Position numbers and translations under genes: made by a program. A stretch of DNA of 64,000 nucleotides from Bacteroidales bacterium UBA4363. Its GTDB lineage: Bacteria; Bacteroidota; Bacteroidia; Bacteroidales; Paludibacteraceae. Location: contig DGSL01000026.1 in assembly GCA_002393965.1 (NCBI GenBank), forward strand, positions 8,841 to 72,840, read 5' to 3'. The notes under the pieces were generated by a model. That model worked only from the letters and a program-made list of their open reading frames with translations. It ran no database searches and was not told the origin of the DNA. Positions within the stretch are counted from its first letter, which is position 1. Each line of letters opens with the position of its first letter. Below, piece by piece: positions 17,782-26,005 of this stretch.

Positions 17782-18906
17782 TCAGTCATTGAGGAGCATC
17801 GGCATGAGGAGCATCAGAAGGTCCTCACCCTCCTTGCCCTCGAACGGAAGGATGATGCCAGCGCGTGAAGGGTCCGCCAACTCGAAGACCACCTGTTCGG
17901 AGTCGATATTCTTGAGAATCTCGAGGAGGTAGGAAGACTGGAATCCGATGCTCATCGGGTCGCCCTGGTACTGACAGGAGAGTCTCTCCTGTCCGCTCTG
18001 CTGGAAGTCGATGTCCTGAGCTGAGATGACCATCTCGTTTGGAGATATCTGGAGTTTGATGAGGTTGCTTGCCTCGTTGGCAAAGATGGAGACGCGTCGA
18101 ACCACGCCCATGAGTGCCTGTCGGTCAACGATGAGTTTGTTCGGGTTGTTTGCCGGGATGACGCTGTTATAGTTCGGGAAGCGTCCTTCGATCTGCCGGC
18201 AGAACATCTTGTAGTTGACGAGGTTGAACACAGCGCTTTTCTCGTCGAACTGGACAACGGCATCGCCACTCTCCTTGGCAAGGACATTGAGCAGTGCCGT
18301 AGCCGCCTTCTTAGGCAGGATGAAAGAAGCGGGTTTCTCGCCACGTACGTTCAGAGCCCGATAGCGCACGAGCTTGTGAGCGTCGGTTGCGACCATGGTC
18401 ACATTCTCCTCGGTGATGTCGAAATTGATACCTGTCATGACCGGTCGCAGGTTGTCCTCGGTGGTGGCGAAGATGGTGGTAGCGATGGAAGTCTCGAGCG
18501 TCTCGACCGGGATGGTGAGTGCGTTGACATTCTCGTTGAAGGTAGGCAGGGCAGGGTATTCGTTGCCGTTGACCCCGACGAGGCTATAGGTACCCGCCTC
18601 GCTGCTGATGGTCACGCCGAAGGTATCGTCGTTGATGTCGAAAGTGAGGGGTTGTTCAGAAAATTCACGCAGCATGTCAATGAGCAGTTTAGCCGGTATG
18701 GCCACCTTGCCTGTTCCCTCGCCGCTTTCGAGTTGTAACTCGGTGACGAGAGTGGTCTCAAGGTCTGATGCGGTGAGTTCCAATCGAGTCCCATCGACGT
18801 TGAAAAGGATATCGTCCAGGATCGGCAAAGTGTTCTTCGACGCGATGACTCTGCTCACGGTCTGGATATGGGAGAGGAGGTTGGAACTTGATACGGTGAA
18901 TTTCAT
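17782..18906 (-). CDS. dnaN: DNA polymerase III sliding clamp, beta subunit
   Basis: A 374-residue ring-forming processivity clamp with three repeated clamp folds. It starts MKFTVSSSNLLSHIQTVSRV and ends LLMLLMPMLLND, the characteristic beta-clamp C terminus. Length is standard. It has its own -7 box (18944-18937) and terminator. dnaA is not adjacent, as is normal in Bacteroidetes. Confidence 0.97.
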   Translation of the reverse strand: MKFTVSSSNLLSHIQTVSRVIASKNTLPILDDILFNVDGTRLELTASDLETTLVTELQLESGEGTGKVAIPAKLLIDMLREFSEQPLTFDINDDTFGVTISSEAGTYSLVGVNGNEYPALPTFNENVNALTIPVETLETSIATTIFATTEDNLRPVMTGINFDITEENVTMVATDAHKLVRYRALNVRGEKPASFILPKKAATALLNVLAKESGDAVVQFDEKSAVFNLVNYKMFCRQIEGRFPNYNSVIPANNPNKLIVDRQALMGVVRRVSIFANEASNLIKLQISPNEMVISAQDIDFQQSGQERLSCQYQGDPMSIGFQSSYLLEILKNIDSEQVVFELADPSRAGIILPFEGKEGEDLLMLLMPMLLND

Positions 18907-18936
18907 ACGTTATGCAATTAGTCGTGTTAAGAAGTT

Positions 18937-18944
18937 CAAAGATA
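18937..18944 (-). promoter_or_regulatory. -7 box for dnaN
   Basis: TATCTTTG on the minus strand, 31 bases upstream of the dnaN start, matching TAnnTTTG. Confidence 0.5.
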
Positions 18945-18976
18945 GTATTTTTCCACAGAAAGAGGAAGGGAGTCCG

Positions 18977-20731
18977 CTACTTTTTTTCCTTGACGGCGTT
19001 CATTTCGTCCGAGAGGGTGTCGGGACGATAAGGGGCGGTCCAGTGACGACGTCGCCAAATCCTGTAGAACAGGGCGAAGAGGAGGAGCAGGACGAGAGGG
19101 GCCTCGACGTTGAGCACCTGCCAGAATCGTTTGCCCTTGAGGACCTCGACCTTGTTGAGCATGCGCAGTTTGACCTCGCGCGAGCGGAGGTTGATCCACC
19201 CCTCGTCGTCGGTGAGATAGAGGACAGCGTTGACGATGAAATCACGGTTGCCGTAGCGCACATTGGAGTAGCGGTCGAATCCCATCTCGACGAACTGCGG
19301 ATTCTGCGGATCGCCGGTCACATCGTTGCGGATGATACTGGAATTGGCGACTACGACCATGCGCGTCCTGGAGCTGGACGTCAGCGGTTTCGCATCAACA
19401 CGGACCCCCTCGGGCACCATACGGTTGGCGAAGACGGAAGGGAAGGTTCCCTCCAGAGCCGCGGCAACGGGGAGGTAGTGCTGTGTGAAATAAGTCTTGC
19501 TGTCCATGGCATACATATCATTCATATTGATGCGTGCGGGCACCTGCGTAGCGTGGGATGCGTTGCTGGTGACGAGCAGGACGGACTTACGGATGTCGGG
19601 GTTGTCGCTGACGTTGAGATCGAGTCCACTGGCGAACATGGCCTGCACCTGGTTGATGCCCTTGGTGATCGGGTGGTCCGGGGAGGCGAGCAGCAGAGGA
19701 GAATAGTAGAAGGGCATGCCCTCGTACTTAGGAGCCTGTCCAGGCTCGGAGACATTCATAGGGACCTGGATGCACTGCATATCCTCCAGGACGACAGGCA
19801 AGACGCGCACGCCGTATCGGAAAAGCTGGTCGGAGAGATTGACATCCAACGGAATAGCGGGCGAGGTTCCGGTGGTGGAGAGGCTGTCGAACGCCATCCG
19901 GATGCCGTCGATGAGCCAAAGCACCTTACCGCCACGCATGATATACTGGTCGATGATGAACTTATCGCTCTCGGAATAAGCCGTCTGCGGTCCTGCAATA
20001 ACAATTGCCTTGTAGGGGTCCAGGACATGCGGGTCATCGGACAAAACGCCGCGGTCGATCTGGAAATAGCGAGAAAGAGAGTAGGAAGCGTCATAGACGT
20101 AAGGAGCGGGATGTTCGCCGTGTCCTTCGATAAAAGCAACCTTCTCAGGGGTCTTCTGCATAACGACGCGCAGCGGCTCCATGAACGCATACTCAAGATT
20201 TCCGATGGAGTTGTTCAGATTCTCGGCTCCGGAGAGGAGATGGTTCTGTTCAAGCAGCGAGACGTTGATGGTGTCGCCGCGGTAGATCATCTGAGCCCAA
20301 GGGAATACGATTTTCTGAATGGCCTTCCCCTCCTCGTCCTTCTCGAAGACGGAGACGCCCTGTATGCCCATCCGTTCGAGGCGGAGGTAGTTCTGTTCGC
20401 GCTGTTTCTGGTCAGTCGCTTCGGATGGGTTGACAAAGGAATAGTCCAGTCCCTCGGCGGCATAGACCTTCATTTCCTCCAGGAGTTCCTGCGTCGCCTT
20501 CTTGAGACGGAGAAATCCGGGATTGAGGTCGCCATCGAGATAGACGATGACGTGTGGCTTCGCCGTCAGGGAAGAGAGCATCCCCTCGGTATTACCACTG
20601 AGGCTATAACGTCCGTCCTCGGTCAGATCGAGGCGGAAGAAAAAAAACTGGACCAAGACATTCGCCAGTACCAAGGCAAAGATGACCATTGCCAAGGCTA
20701 CCCATTTGTTGCGCATCATATTCATCGACAT
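18977..20731 (-). CDS. gldG: GldG-like ABC-transporter-associated protein
   Basis: A 584-residue membrane-anchored protein. It has an N-terminal membrane segment (about 12-33), a large extracytoplasmic domain starting RLDLTEDGRYSLS (typical of GldG and related ABC accessory proteins), and a C-terminal membrane segment (about 545-562) followed by basic residues. GldG works with the permease GldF and ATPase GldA; in gliding Flavobacterium they are needed for motility, but homologues occur in non-gliding species. Neither gldF nor gldA is next to it. Several alternative ATGs cluster in the first seven codons, and the start at 20716 would leave more room after the -7 box at 20751-20744. Confidence 0.85.
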   Translation of the reverse strand: MSMNMMRNKWVALAMVIFALVLANVLVQFFFFRLDLTEDGRYSLSGNTEGMLSSLTAKPHVIVYLDGDLNPGFLRLKKATQELLEEMKVYAAEGLDYSFVNPSEATDQKQREQNYLRLERMGIQGVSVFEKDEEGKAIQKIVFPWAQMIYRGDTINVSLLEQNHLLSGAENLNNSIGNLEYAFMEPLRVVMQKTPEKVAFIEGHGEHPAPYVYDASYSLSRYFQIDRGVLSDDPHVLDPYKAIVIAGPQTAYSESDKFIIDQYIMRGGKVLWLIDGIRMAFDSLSTTGTSPAIPLDVNLSDQLFRYGVRVLPVVLEDMQCIQVPMNVSEPGQAPKYEGMPFYYSPLLLASPDHPITKGINQVQAMFASGLDLNVSDNPDIRKSVLLVTSNASHATQVPARINMNDMYAMDSKTYFTQHYLPVAAALEGTFPSVFANRMVPEGVRVDAKPLTSSSRTRMVVVANSSIIRNDVTGDPQNPQFVEMGFDRYSNVRYGNRDFIVNAVLYLTDDEGWINLRSREVKLRMLNKVEVLKGKRFWQVLNVEAPLVLLLLFALFYRIWRRRHWTAPYRPDTLSDEMNAVKEKK

Positions 20732-20743
20732 GAATTAGAACTA

Positions 20744-20751
20744 CAAATTTA
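20744..20751 (-). promoter_or_regulatory. -7 box for gldG
   Basis: TAAATTTG on the minus strand fits TAnnTTTG directly upstream of gldG. It suggests that gldG is transcribed alone rather than from an upstream gldF. Confidence 0.4.
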
Positions 20752-20867
20752 CACATTCTTTTTTGATTTCTGTCGCATCCTCCGGCAGTCGCCCAGAGAG
20801 AAAGGGAGACATTCCGGACGGAAGGGCGAAGAGAGTGGGACGAGAGTGGGTAGGTACTGTTTCAAAA

Positions 20868-21065
20868 CTGCCTTATATCTGTCTTATGTATGTCTTATAT
20901 ATGCTTTATCTATACTATATCTATATTATAACTATGTTATATCTATGCTTTAACTATACGTCAACTATGTCTTATCTATGTTATAAGATTGCTTCATCTA
21001 TGAGTCATGTATGTTTTATCTATGTTTCAAGTATAAAACATGGCTATGTCAAGTATGTCATAAAA
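20868..21065 (+). repeat. array of 18 degenerate 11-bp direct repeats
   Basis: The stretch divides without a single insertion or deletion into 18 units of exactly 11 bases, for example ATGTCTTATAT, ATGCTTTATCT, ATGTTATATCT, ATGCTTTAACT and ATGTCTTATCT. The rough consensus is ATGyyTTATCT. Units differ from one another, but the spacing is fixed at about one helical turn. Because 11 is not a multiple of 3, this is not a coding repeat. It lies between divergent gldG and parA. A second array with the same unit is at 63661-63759. Confidence 0.9.
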
Positions 21066-21275
21066 GTGGGGATGAAGTAAACGCAGGGGGGATGGAGGGG
21101 AGGGTGGGGATGGAGGGGATGGTGCGGGGAATGAAAAGACGGAGGGGTCAGAGGGAGTGAGAAGAAGGATGGGATGGTGGGGATGGTCTAATGAAACGGA
21201 GGGAGGGAAAAGAGTGGAAAGAGGGGATGGAGGGAAGAGAGGCGCAAAGAAGAGAGGGAAAATAAATGAGGAGAC
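21066..21275 (+). other. purine-rich tract with G-quadruplex potential
   Basis: Directly after the 11-bp array the plus strand is almost all A and G for about 200 bases. Between 21084 and 21135 several runs of three to six G are closely spaced (GGGGGG, GGGG, GGG, GGGG, GGGG), enough for an intramolecular G-quadruplex on this strand. No protein-coding frame is supported. The second array is also followed by a purine-rich strand. Confidence 0.75.
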
Positions 21276-21370
21276 ATTGCAGAGATATTGGTAATATTTC
21301 GTTATATCCGGCACTCCTCGCCCTCACTCCGAGGTTGAATCAAAAAAAGTTAAACAAAAAAAATAGATAA

Positions 21371-21512
21371 CCAACAAACAAGAACAGAGAACAATCCGTT
21401 AAAGATTGGTTGAAAGGAATGGGGGTTCCGCCGGAGCAAATCACCATTGTCCAAACGGACCTCCCCCAGAACGTCCAACCAGCCATAGACAAGTTATTCG
21501 ATTTTCAACAGG
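21371..21512 (+). pseudogene. possible remnant of a coding sequence
   Basis: An open frame without a good start reads SVKDWLKGMGVPPEQITIV and continues QTDLPQNVQPAIDKLFDFQQ before running into a hairpin repeat. It looks more protein-like than random intergenic sequence, but I do not recognise it. There is no ribosome site. It could be the stump of a gene broken by the repeat or chance; confidence is low. Confidence 0.25.
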
Positions 21513-21576
21513 CCTTTTTTGAGCCATGGCATAGACCAAGCAAGCTTGGCTCAGAAAATCAGGCTTTCAAAAAAGG
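21502..21576 (+). repeat. REP-like hairpin element, copy 1
   Basis: The shared left end TTTTCAACAGGCCTTTTTTG is followed by GAGCCATGGCATAG. Outer arms CCTTTTTTGA (21513-21522) and TCAAAAAAGG (21567-21576) are perfectly complementary, with an inner stem GAGCCA...TGGCTC. It belongs to the dispersed family seen at 31961, 35471, 35597, 35681 and 58461. Confidence 0.8.
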
Positions 21577-21588
21577 TTGGAAGATTAA

Positions 21589-21634
21589 AAAAGGTAAAGG
21601 CTCTGTCCGAAAAGGCGTAGCCTTTGCCTGTTTT
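21589..21634 (+). terminator. hairpin with U-tract upstream of parA
   Basis: AGGTAAAGGCT (21592-21602) pairs with AGCCTTTGCCT (21619-21629) through eleven positions with one G-T pair, followed by GTTTT. It lies ahead of the parA promoter and may insulate parA or end the transcript of a now-decayed gene. Confidence 0.5.
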
Positions 21635-21688
21635 CGGTGGCAAGGATGCAGGCATCGGGAAATGGTATGGGGATGGAGCAGTGGTTCA

Positions 21689-21719
21689 TTTGCCATTTCA
21701 AGAATTATGCTTATTTTTG
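21689..21719 (+). promoter_or_regulatory. promoter of the parA operon
   Basis: This is among the most complete promoters in the window: -33 TTTG at 21689-21692, a 19-base spacer, then -7 TATTTTTG at 21712-21719, both as in the Bacteroidetes primary sigma consensus. The parA ATG follows 73 bases later. Confidence 0.7.
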
Positions 21720-21792
21720 TGTTTCGGGTCGGAGTGTGGCACTCCCCCACCGACCTGGCACAACGAGACAGAAACAAAAAAGCTTACAAGAT

Positions 21793-22578
21793 ATGGGCAA
21801 GATCATTGCATTAGCGAATCAGAAAGGCGGCGTTGGCAAGACGACGACTGCCATCAACCTGGCCGCATCGCTGGCCTCGATGAAGAAAAAGGTGTTACTG
21901 GTGGATGCGGATCCACAAGCCAATGCCTCGTCCGGTCTGGGCATCGACGTACGCGAGCATAAGGACTCGTCGATCTATCAATGCTTCCTGGACGGAGCGA
22001 ACACGGCAGACTGCATCTGCGCAACGAGTCTGAAGAACCTGTTCGTAATCCCATCGCATATAGACCTGGTGGGCGTGGAAGTGGAAATGGTGGATGTACC
22101 CAACCGCGAGAAGGTGCTGAAGAAGGTGCTGGATCAGGTAAAGGACGACTACGACTACGTCCTGATAGACTGTTCGCCGTCGCTGGGCATCATCACGATC
22201 AATTCGCTGACGGCTGCTGACTCCGTCATCATCCCGGTGCAGTGTGAGTATTTCGCACTGGAAGGCATCAGCAAACTGATCAACACCATCAAGATCATCA
22301 AGGGGAACCTGAATCCCGACCTGCAGATAGAGGGATTCCTGCTGACGATGTACGACGCACGCCTGCGCCTGTCGAACCAGGTGAAAGAGGAAGTGCAGAA
22401 GAGTTTCGGTCAGATGGTGTTCAAGACCCTGATACAACGCAACGTCAAACTGGGAGAGGCGCCAAGTTACGGTCAGCCGGTGCTGACCTATGACGGGGAA
22501 TCGAAAGGCGCCAAGAACTACCTGGAACTGGCAGAGGAGCTGATCAAACGCGAGAAAAAGACCAAGAAACAATCATAA
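21793..22578 (+). CDS. parA: ParA/Soj chromosome-partition ATPase
   Basis: A 261-residue deviant Walker ATPase starting MGKIIALANQKGGVGKTTT, with the signature lysine in KGGVGKTT (residues 11-18), followed by LVDADPQANASSGLG and VLIDCSPSLG. It moves ParB-bound origin regions apart. A longer in-frame extension upstream was rejected because it covers the promoter at 21689-21719. The gene heads a same-strand series with parB, DUF5683, mltD and merR. Confidence 0.95.
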   Translation: MGKIIALANQKGGVGKTTTAINLAASLASMKKKVLLVDADPQANASSGLGIDVREHKDSSIYQCFLDGANTADCICATSLKNLFVIPSHIDLVGVEVEMVDVPNREKVLKKVLDQVKDDYDYVLIDCSPSLGIITINSLTAADSVIIPVQCEYFALEGISKLINTIKIIKGNLNPDLQIEGFLLTMYDARLRLSNQVKEEVQKSFGQMVFKTLIQRNVKLGEAPSYGQPVLTYDGESKGAKNYLELAEELIKREKKTKKQS

Positions 22579-22779
22579 TCAAGGCGTCGGATCCACTCCC
22601 TCCGGCCTACATGCTCCGCCGCAGTGCGGACGACGAAGACAGACTCCGACACACGGGACGCAGACGGGCGGAAGCCATCCTACCGGCCCGGGTGGAGGTG
22701 AGAGAATGGGGACGTATCTTTTTCCCCACACACCGACCAAAAAGCAAAAGAAGTCTTAAAAAAACAAGACAACAGAACC

Positions 22780-23646
22780 ATGGCAAACCCAAAGAAAAAG
22801 CCCGCACTGGGCCGCGGCATGCAGGCATTGCTGAAGACCGATGAGGTGCAAACAGCCGGCTCATCGACCTTTGCAGAGATTTCGATCCGCGACATCGTCC
22901 CGAATCCCAAGCAACCACGTACACGCTTCGACCAAGACGCGATGCTGGATCTTGCTTCCTCGATCCGGAACCTGGGCATCATACAACCTATCACGGTACG
23001 CAAGATGAGTGACGGACGATACCAGATCATCTCGGGCGAGCGGCGCTACCGTGCTGCCAAGCTGGCCAACGTGAGCGAGATTCCAGCCTATATCCGAACC
23101 GCAGAGGACGAAGAGGTCTCACAGATGGCCCTGGTGGAGAACCTGCAAAGGGAGGACCTCAACGCGATCGAAATTGCCCTTGCGTACCAGGCCCTGATTG
23201 ACAGTCAGCACCTGACTCAGGAACAGATGAGCGAGCTGGTGGGCAAGAAACGCGCCACGGTAACCAACTACCTGCGGTTGCTGAAGCTGCCTGCGGAAAT
23301 TCAGAACGGCATCACGGAGAAGAAGATAGACATGGCCCATGCACGTGCCATCCTTGGAGCGGTGGATCCACTGAAGCAGATTGAACTCTACAACAAAACC
23401 CTGGAGGAACATCTCTCGGTGCGCGAGGTGGAGCGAATGGTGAGCAGGCTGAACAAAGAAAACGGCGGCAAGCCGAGAAAGTCGAAAGCACCGCTGCCGG
23501 AGGACTATGAGCAACTACGAACAGAACTGAGCGAGGCATACGGTCAGGACATTGACATCACCTGCAAGAAATCAGGTGGCGGCAGAATCACATTGCAGTT
23601 CCAGAGCAAAGACGACCTCATTGCCCTGCTGAACCGCCTGAAATAG
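22780..23646 (+). CDS. parB: ParB/Spo0J chromosome-partition protein
   Basis: A 288-residue CTP-dependent DNA clamp that loads at parS. It shows the N-terminal nuclease-like/CTPase region with the GERRYRAAKLA and ENLQREDLN boxes, then a helix-turn-helix EQMSELVGKKRATVTNYLRL, and a C-terminal dimer domain. The first 20 residues are basic. It is separated from parA by a 201-base spacer containing no gene. I saw no classical 16-bp parS palindrome nearby, but did not search exhaustively. Confidence 0.95.
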   Translation: MANPKKKPALGRGMQALLKTDEVQTAGSSTFAEISIRDIVPNPKQPRTRFDQDAMLDLASSIRNLGIIQPITVRKMSDGRYQIISGERRYRAAKLANVSEIPAYIRTAEDEEVSQMALVENLQREDLNAIEIALAYQALIDSQHLTQEQMSELVGKKRATVTNYLRLLKLPAEIQNGITEKKIDMAHARAILGAVDPLKQIELYNKTLEEHLSVREVERMVSRLNKENGGKPRKSKAPLPEDYEQLRTELSEAYGQDIDITCKKSGGGRITLQFQSKDDLIALLNRLK

Positions 23647-23711
23647 GAACGAAGAAAAACAAGAGTCGGACACACAAGAGAGACAGGAAGAAAAAAGGAC
23701 AGAGAGAGGAC

Positions 23712-24374
23712 ATGCCGAAGCGAAGTGTCATATTGCTGCTGACGGGTCTGCTGACGGTCACGACACTGGCAGCCCAAACGCCCCTGCGTGAAGGAACAAC
23801 GGAGCGCGAGGCACATCAGGAGGCAGTCCGGACGGAAGCGCAGGACGACGCGGCGATGACACTGACGGCAGCCGACAGGAGTCTGGGGCTGACGAAACGG
23901 GAGCTGAAACAAGCCGAGAAAGGGACCTTCGTCCCGGACCCGAAGAAGGCAACCTATCTGGCCCTGGTTCCGGGTGTGGGTCTGGGTCAGATATATAACC
24001 GCAAATACTGGAAACTACCCCTCGTGTATGCCGGATATGCCGGGCTGATTTATGCCCTGGTCTATTCCAACAACAACTACAGGGACTACAAGAGAGCCTA
24101 TATCTCGATTGCGGACCAGGACGAAACGACGAACGAATATACGAAATACATCCCGGCGGGAAAGGACGAAACCACCGTGGACAAAGCATGGTTGAGCAAT
24201 GCGCTGAACCAAAGATACATGCGATTCCGCCGATACCGGGATCTCTCCATCATCGGACTGGTTGCCTGGTACGGCCTGACCGTCTTAGACGCCTACGTGG
24301 ACGCGCAGTTGTTCGACTTCGACATCTCCCCGGACCTGTCGCAAGTGAACATGACGTATCGCATGCACTTTTAG
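23712..24374 (+). CDS. DUF5683 family envelope protein
   Basis: A 220-residue exported protein with a signal peptide (about 1-21, ending TTLAA before Gln22). A conserved core reads KKATYLALVPGVGLGQIYNRKYWKLP, then VYAGYAGLIYALVYSNN and a second hydrophobic stretch near IGLVAWYGLTVLDAY. This is the Bacteroidetes DUF5683 family, of unknown function, commonly found between parB and a lytic transglycosylase as here. The predicted mature N terminus is glutamine, fitting cyclisation by glutaminyl cyclase. Confidence 0.85.
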   Translation: MPKRSVILLLTGLLTVTTLAAQTPLREGTTEREAHQEAVRTEAQDDAAMTLTAADRSLGLTKRELKQAEKGTFVPDPKKATYLALVPGVGLGQIYNRKYWKLPLVYAGYAGLIYALVYSNNNYRDYKRAYISIADQDETTNEYTKYIPAGKDETTVDKAWLSNALNQRYMRFRRYRDLSIIGLVAWYGLTVLDAYVDAQLFDFDISPDLSQVNMTYRMHF

Positions 24375-24524
24375 GAGTTGACAGAGGTCGGCAGTCAGCC
24401 ATCCGACCGAAACGAAAGATAGAAAAAGAAAGGAAAAGGAACGCTTTTTGCAGGAGAAAAAGGACAGACCCGGATGCCTGCGGAGAAGTCTTCCCAAAGA
24501 GAAAACCGGAAACGGGAAAACATA

Positions 24525-25973
24525 ATGACCACTATGAAAAACACACTAATATACGGAATGCTATTTCTAGTCTCGCTGACAACCACGCCCCTCGCAGCGC
24601 AGACTCCGGAAAGCATGAGCCGAAAAGAGAACGGGAATATCATGCCGCCGGACGACCTGGCAGAACTGCTGGCAGAAGAGAGCACCGGCAGCGCCTCGGC
24701 CACTATGTCCCGTTCTGTCCAGCGAAAGGTAAACAACACACGTCGCATATCGGAACCGACGGTTGGCAGTACGGTATTCGAGACCTTGGATGTCCCATCG
24801 GAATTCAATTCAGCCTTGGACTCGCTTACCTTCTCCTACTATGCGCGTCACTCGCACCGCCGTCAGTGTCATAAGGACGAGAACATCCAGTACAGTGCCG
24901 CGCAATACAGCGAGCGTCTCCGCCACCTCCCCTACGCGGTGGAAATGCCCTACAATGACAACGTACGCTCCGCCATAGACCTATACACAGAACGTCGTCG
25001 CGGCTTGGTGGAACGCATGCTGGGCATGGGGAAATACTACTTCCCTATCTTTGACGACATCCTGGAACAATATGGAGTCCCACTGGAATTCAAATATCTG
25101 CCAGTCATTGAGTCCGCCTTGAACCCATGTGCCGTATCTCGTGTCGGAGCAGCCGGACTGTGGCAGTTCATGCCCTCGACAGCGAGGATGTACGGATTGG
25201 AGGTATCAACGCTGGTAGATGAGCGTCGGGACCCCATCAAGTCGACTCATGCTGCCGCACGTCTGCTGAAGGATCTGTACCGCATCTACGGAGACTGGCA
25301 TCTGGCCATTGCGGCCTACAACGCCGGTCCCGGAAATATCAACCGAGCCATCCGGCGGTCGGGCGGGAAGCGCAACTACTGGGAGATATACGACTACCTG
25401 CCACGCGAAACGCGCGGATATGTGCCTATCTTCATTGCCGCGAATTACGTGATGAACTACTACAAACAGCACAACCTGTGTCCGGCAGTCGTTGACCTGC
25501 CGCATCACGTAGACTCCGTCCAGATCAAACACCGCATCACCTTCAGTCAGATCAGCGCAGAAACAGGCATTCCGACAGACCGGATTGAGGTGCTGAATCC
25601 CCAATACCGCAAGCATATCATTCCCGGTCCCGGTTACAAGTTATTGCTACCGGACAATGACATAGCCAAGTTCATCGCTGCCGAGGAGCGCATCTATGCG
25701 AAAGCCGAAGAAGAAATGCGGAACAACACGTCAGCCGCAACGGAGGGAGAAGAGGCATCAGAGGAACCCGAATCCAGCCGCAGCAGAAGTCAGGTCCAAA
25801 CGAGACCAAGCAACAAAAACCATCACCGAACCACCTATCACAGAGTAAGAAGGGGCGAGACGCTATCAAGCATAGCCAAACGGTACGGCATAACGGTCAA
25901 CCAACTGAAACGCGCCAATGGTCTGCGCAGCAACCGCATCAAAAACGGTCAGAGTCTGAAAATCGTACGATAA
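24525..25973 (+). CDS. MltD-type membrane-bound lytic murein transglycosylase with LysM
   Basis: A 482-residue exported muramidase-like enzyme that cleaves peptidoglycan glycan strands. The signal peptide ends TTTPLAA|Q (Gln26). The SLT domain (about 170-320) has the catalytic Glu in PVIESALNP, then [18 protein letters not shown] and [16 protein letters not shown] degenerate LysM-like segment ([17 protein letters not shown]) and a clear C-terminal LysM ([19 protein letters not shown]) follow, joined by an acidic and basic low-complexity linker. The start at 24525, or at 24534 three codons later, gives a proper signal peptide. Confidence 0.9.
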   Translation: MTTMKNTLIYGMLFLVSLTTTPLAAQTPESMSRKENGNIMPPDDLAELLAEESTGSASATMSRSVQRKVNNTRRISEPTVGSTVFETLDVPSEFNSALDSLTFSYYARHSHRRQCHKDENIQYSAAQYSERLRHLPYAVEMPYNDNVRSAIDLYTERRRGLVERMLGMGKYYFPIFDDILEQYGVPLEFKYLPVIESALNPCAVSRVGAAGLWQFMPSTARMYGLEVSTLVDERRDPIKSTHAAARLLKDLYRIYGDWHLAIAAYNAGPGNINRAIRRSGGKRNYWEIYDYLPRETRGYVPIFIAANYVMNYYKQHNLCPAVVDLPHHVDSVQIKHRITFSQISAETGIPTDRIEVLNPQYRKHIIPGPGYKLLLPDNDIAKFIAAEERIYAKAEEEMRNNTSAATEGEEASEEPESSRSRSQVQTRPSNKNHHRTTYHRVRRGETLSSIAKRYGITVNQLKRANGLRSNRIKNGQSLKIVR

Positions 25974-26005
25974 GCCCCGCAACCCGTCCAAAAACATAAC
26001 ATCAG

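Noticed and set aside
18608-20953. A 781-codon open frame on the plus strand, antisense to gldG and part of dnaN
   Set aside because: It covers two well-conserved genes on the other strand, has no recognisable domain, and runs into the 11-bp array. Long antisense frames are expected in this G+C-rich part.
20868-21065. The 11-bp array as a CRISPR or as a coding repeat
   Set aside because: Units are 11 bp with no spacers and no cas genes, and 11 is not a multiple of 3, so neither reading fits.
20763-21080. A 105-codon frame rich in Tyr, Met and Leu across the 11-bp array
   Set aside because: Its tyrosine-rich composition is the direct product of TAT-rich repeats, and it has no ribosome site.
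22579-22779. parS site in the parA-parB spacer
   Set aside because: Only a short TCCGC/GCGGA stem was found. Nothing resembles the 16-bp parS palindrome.
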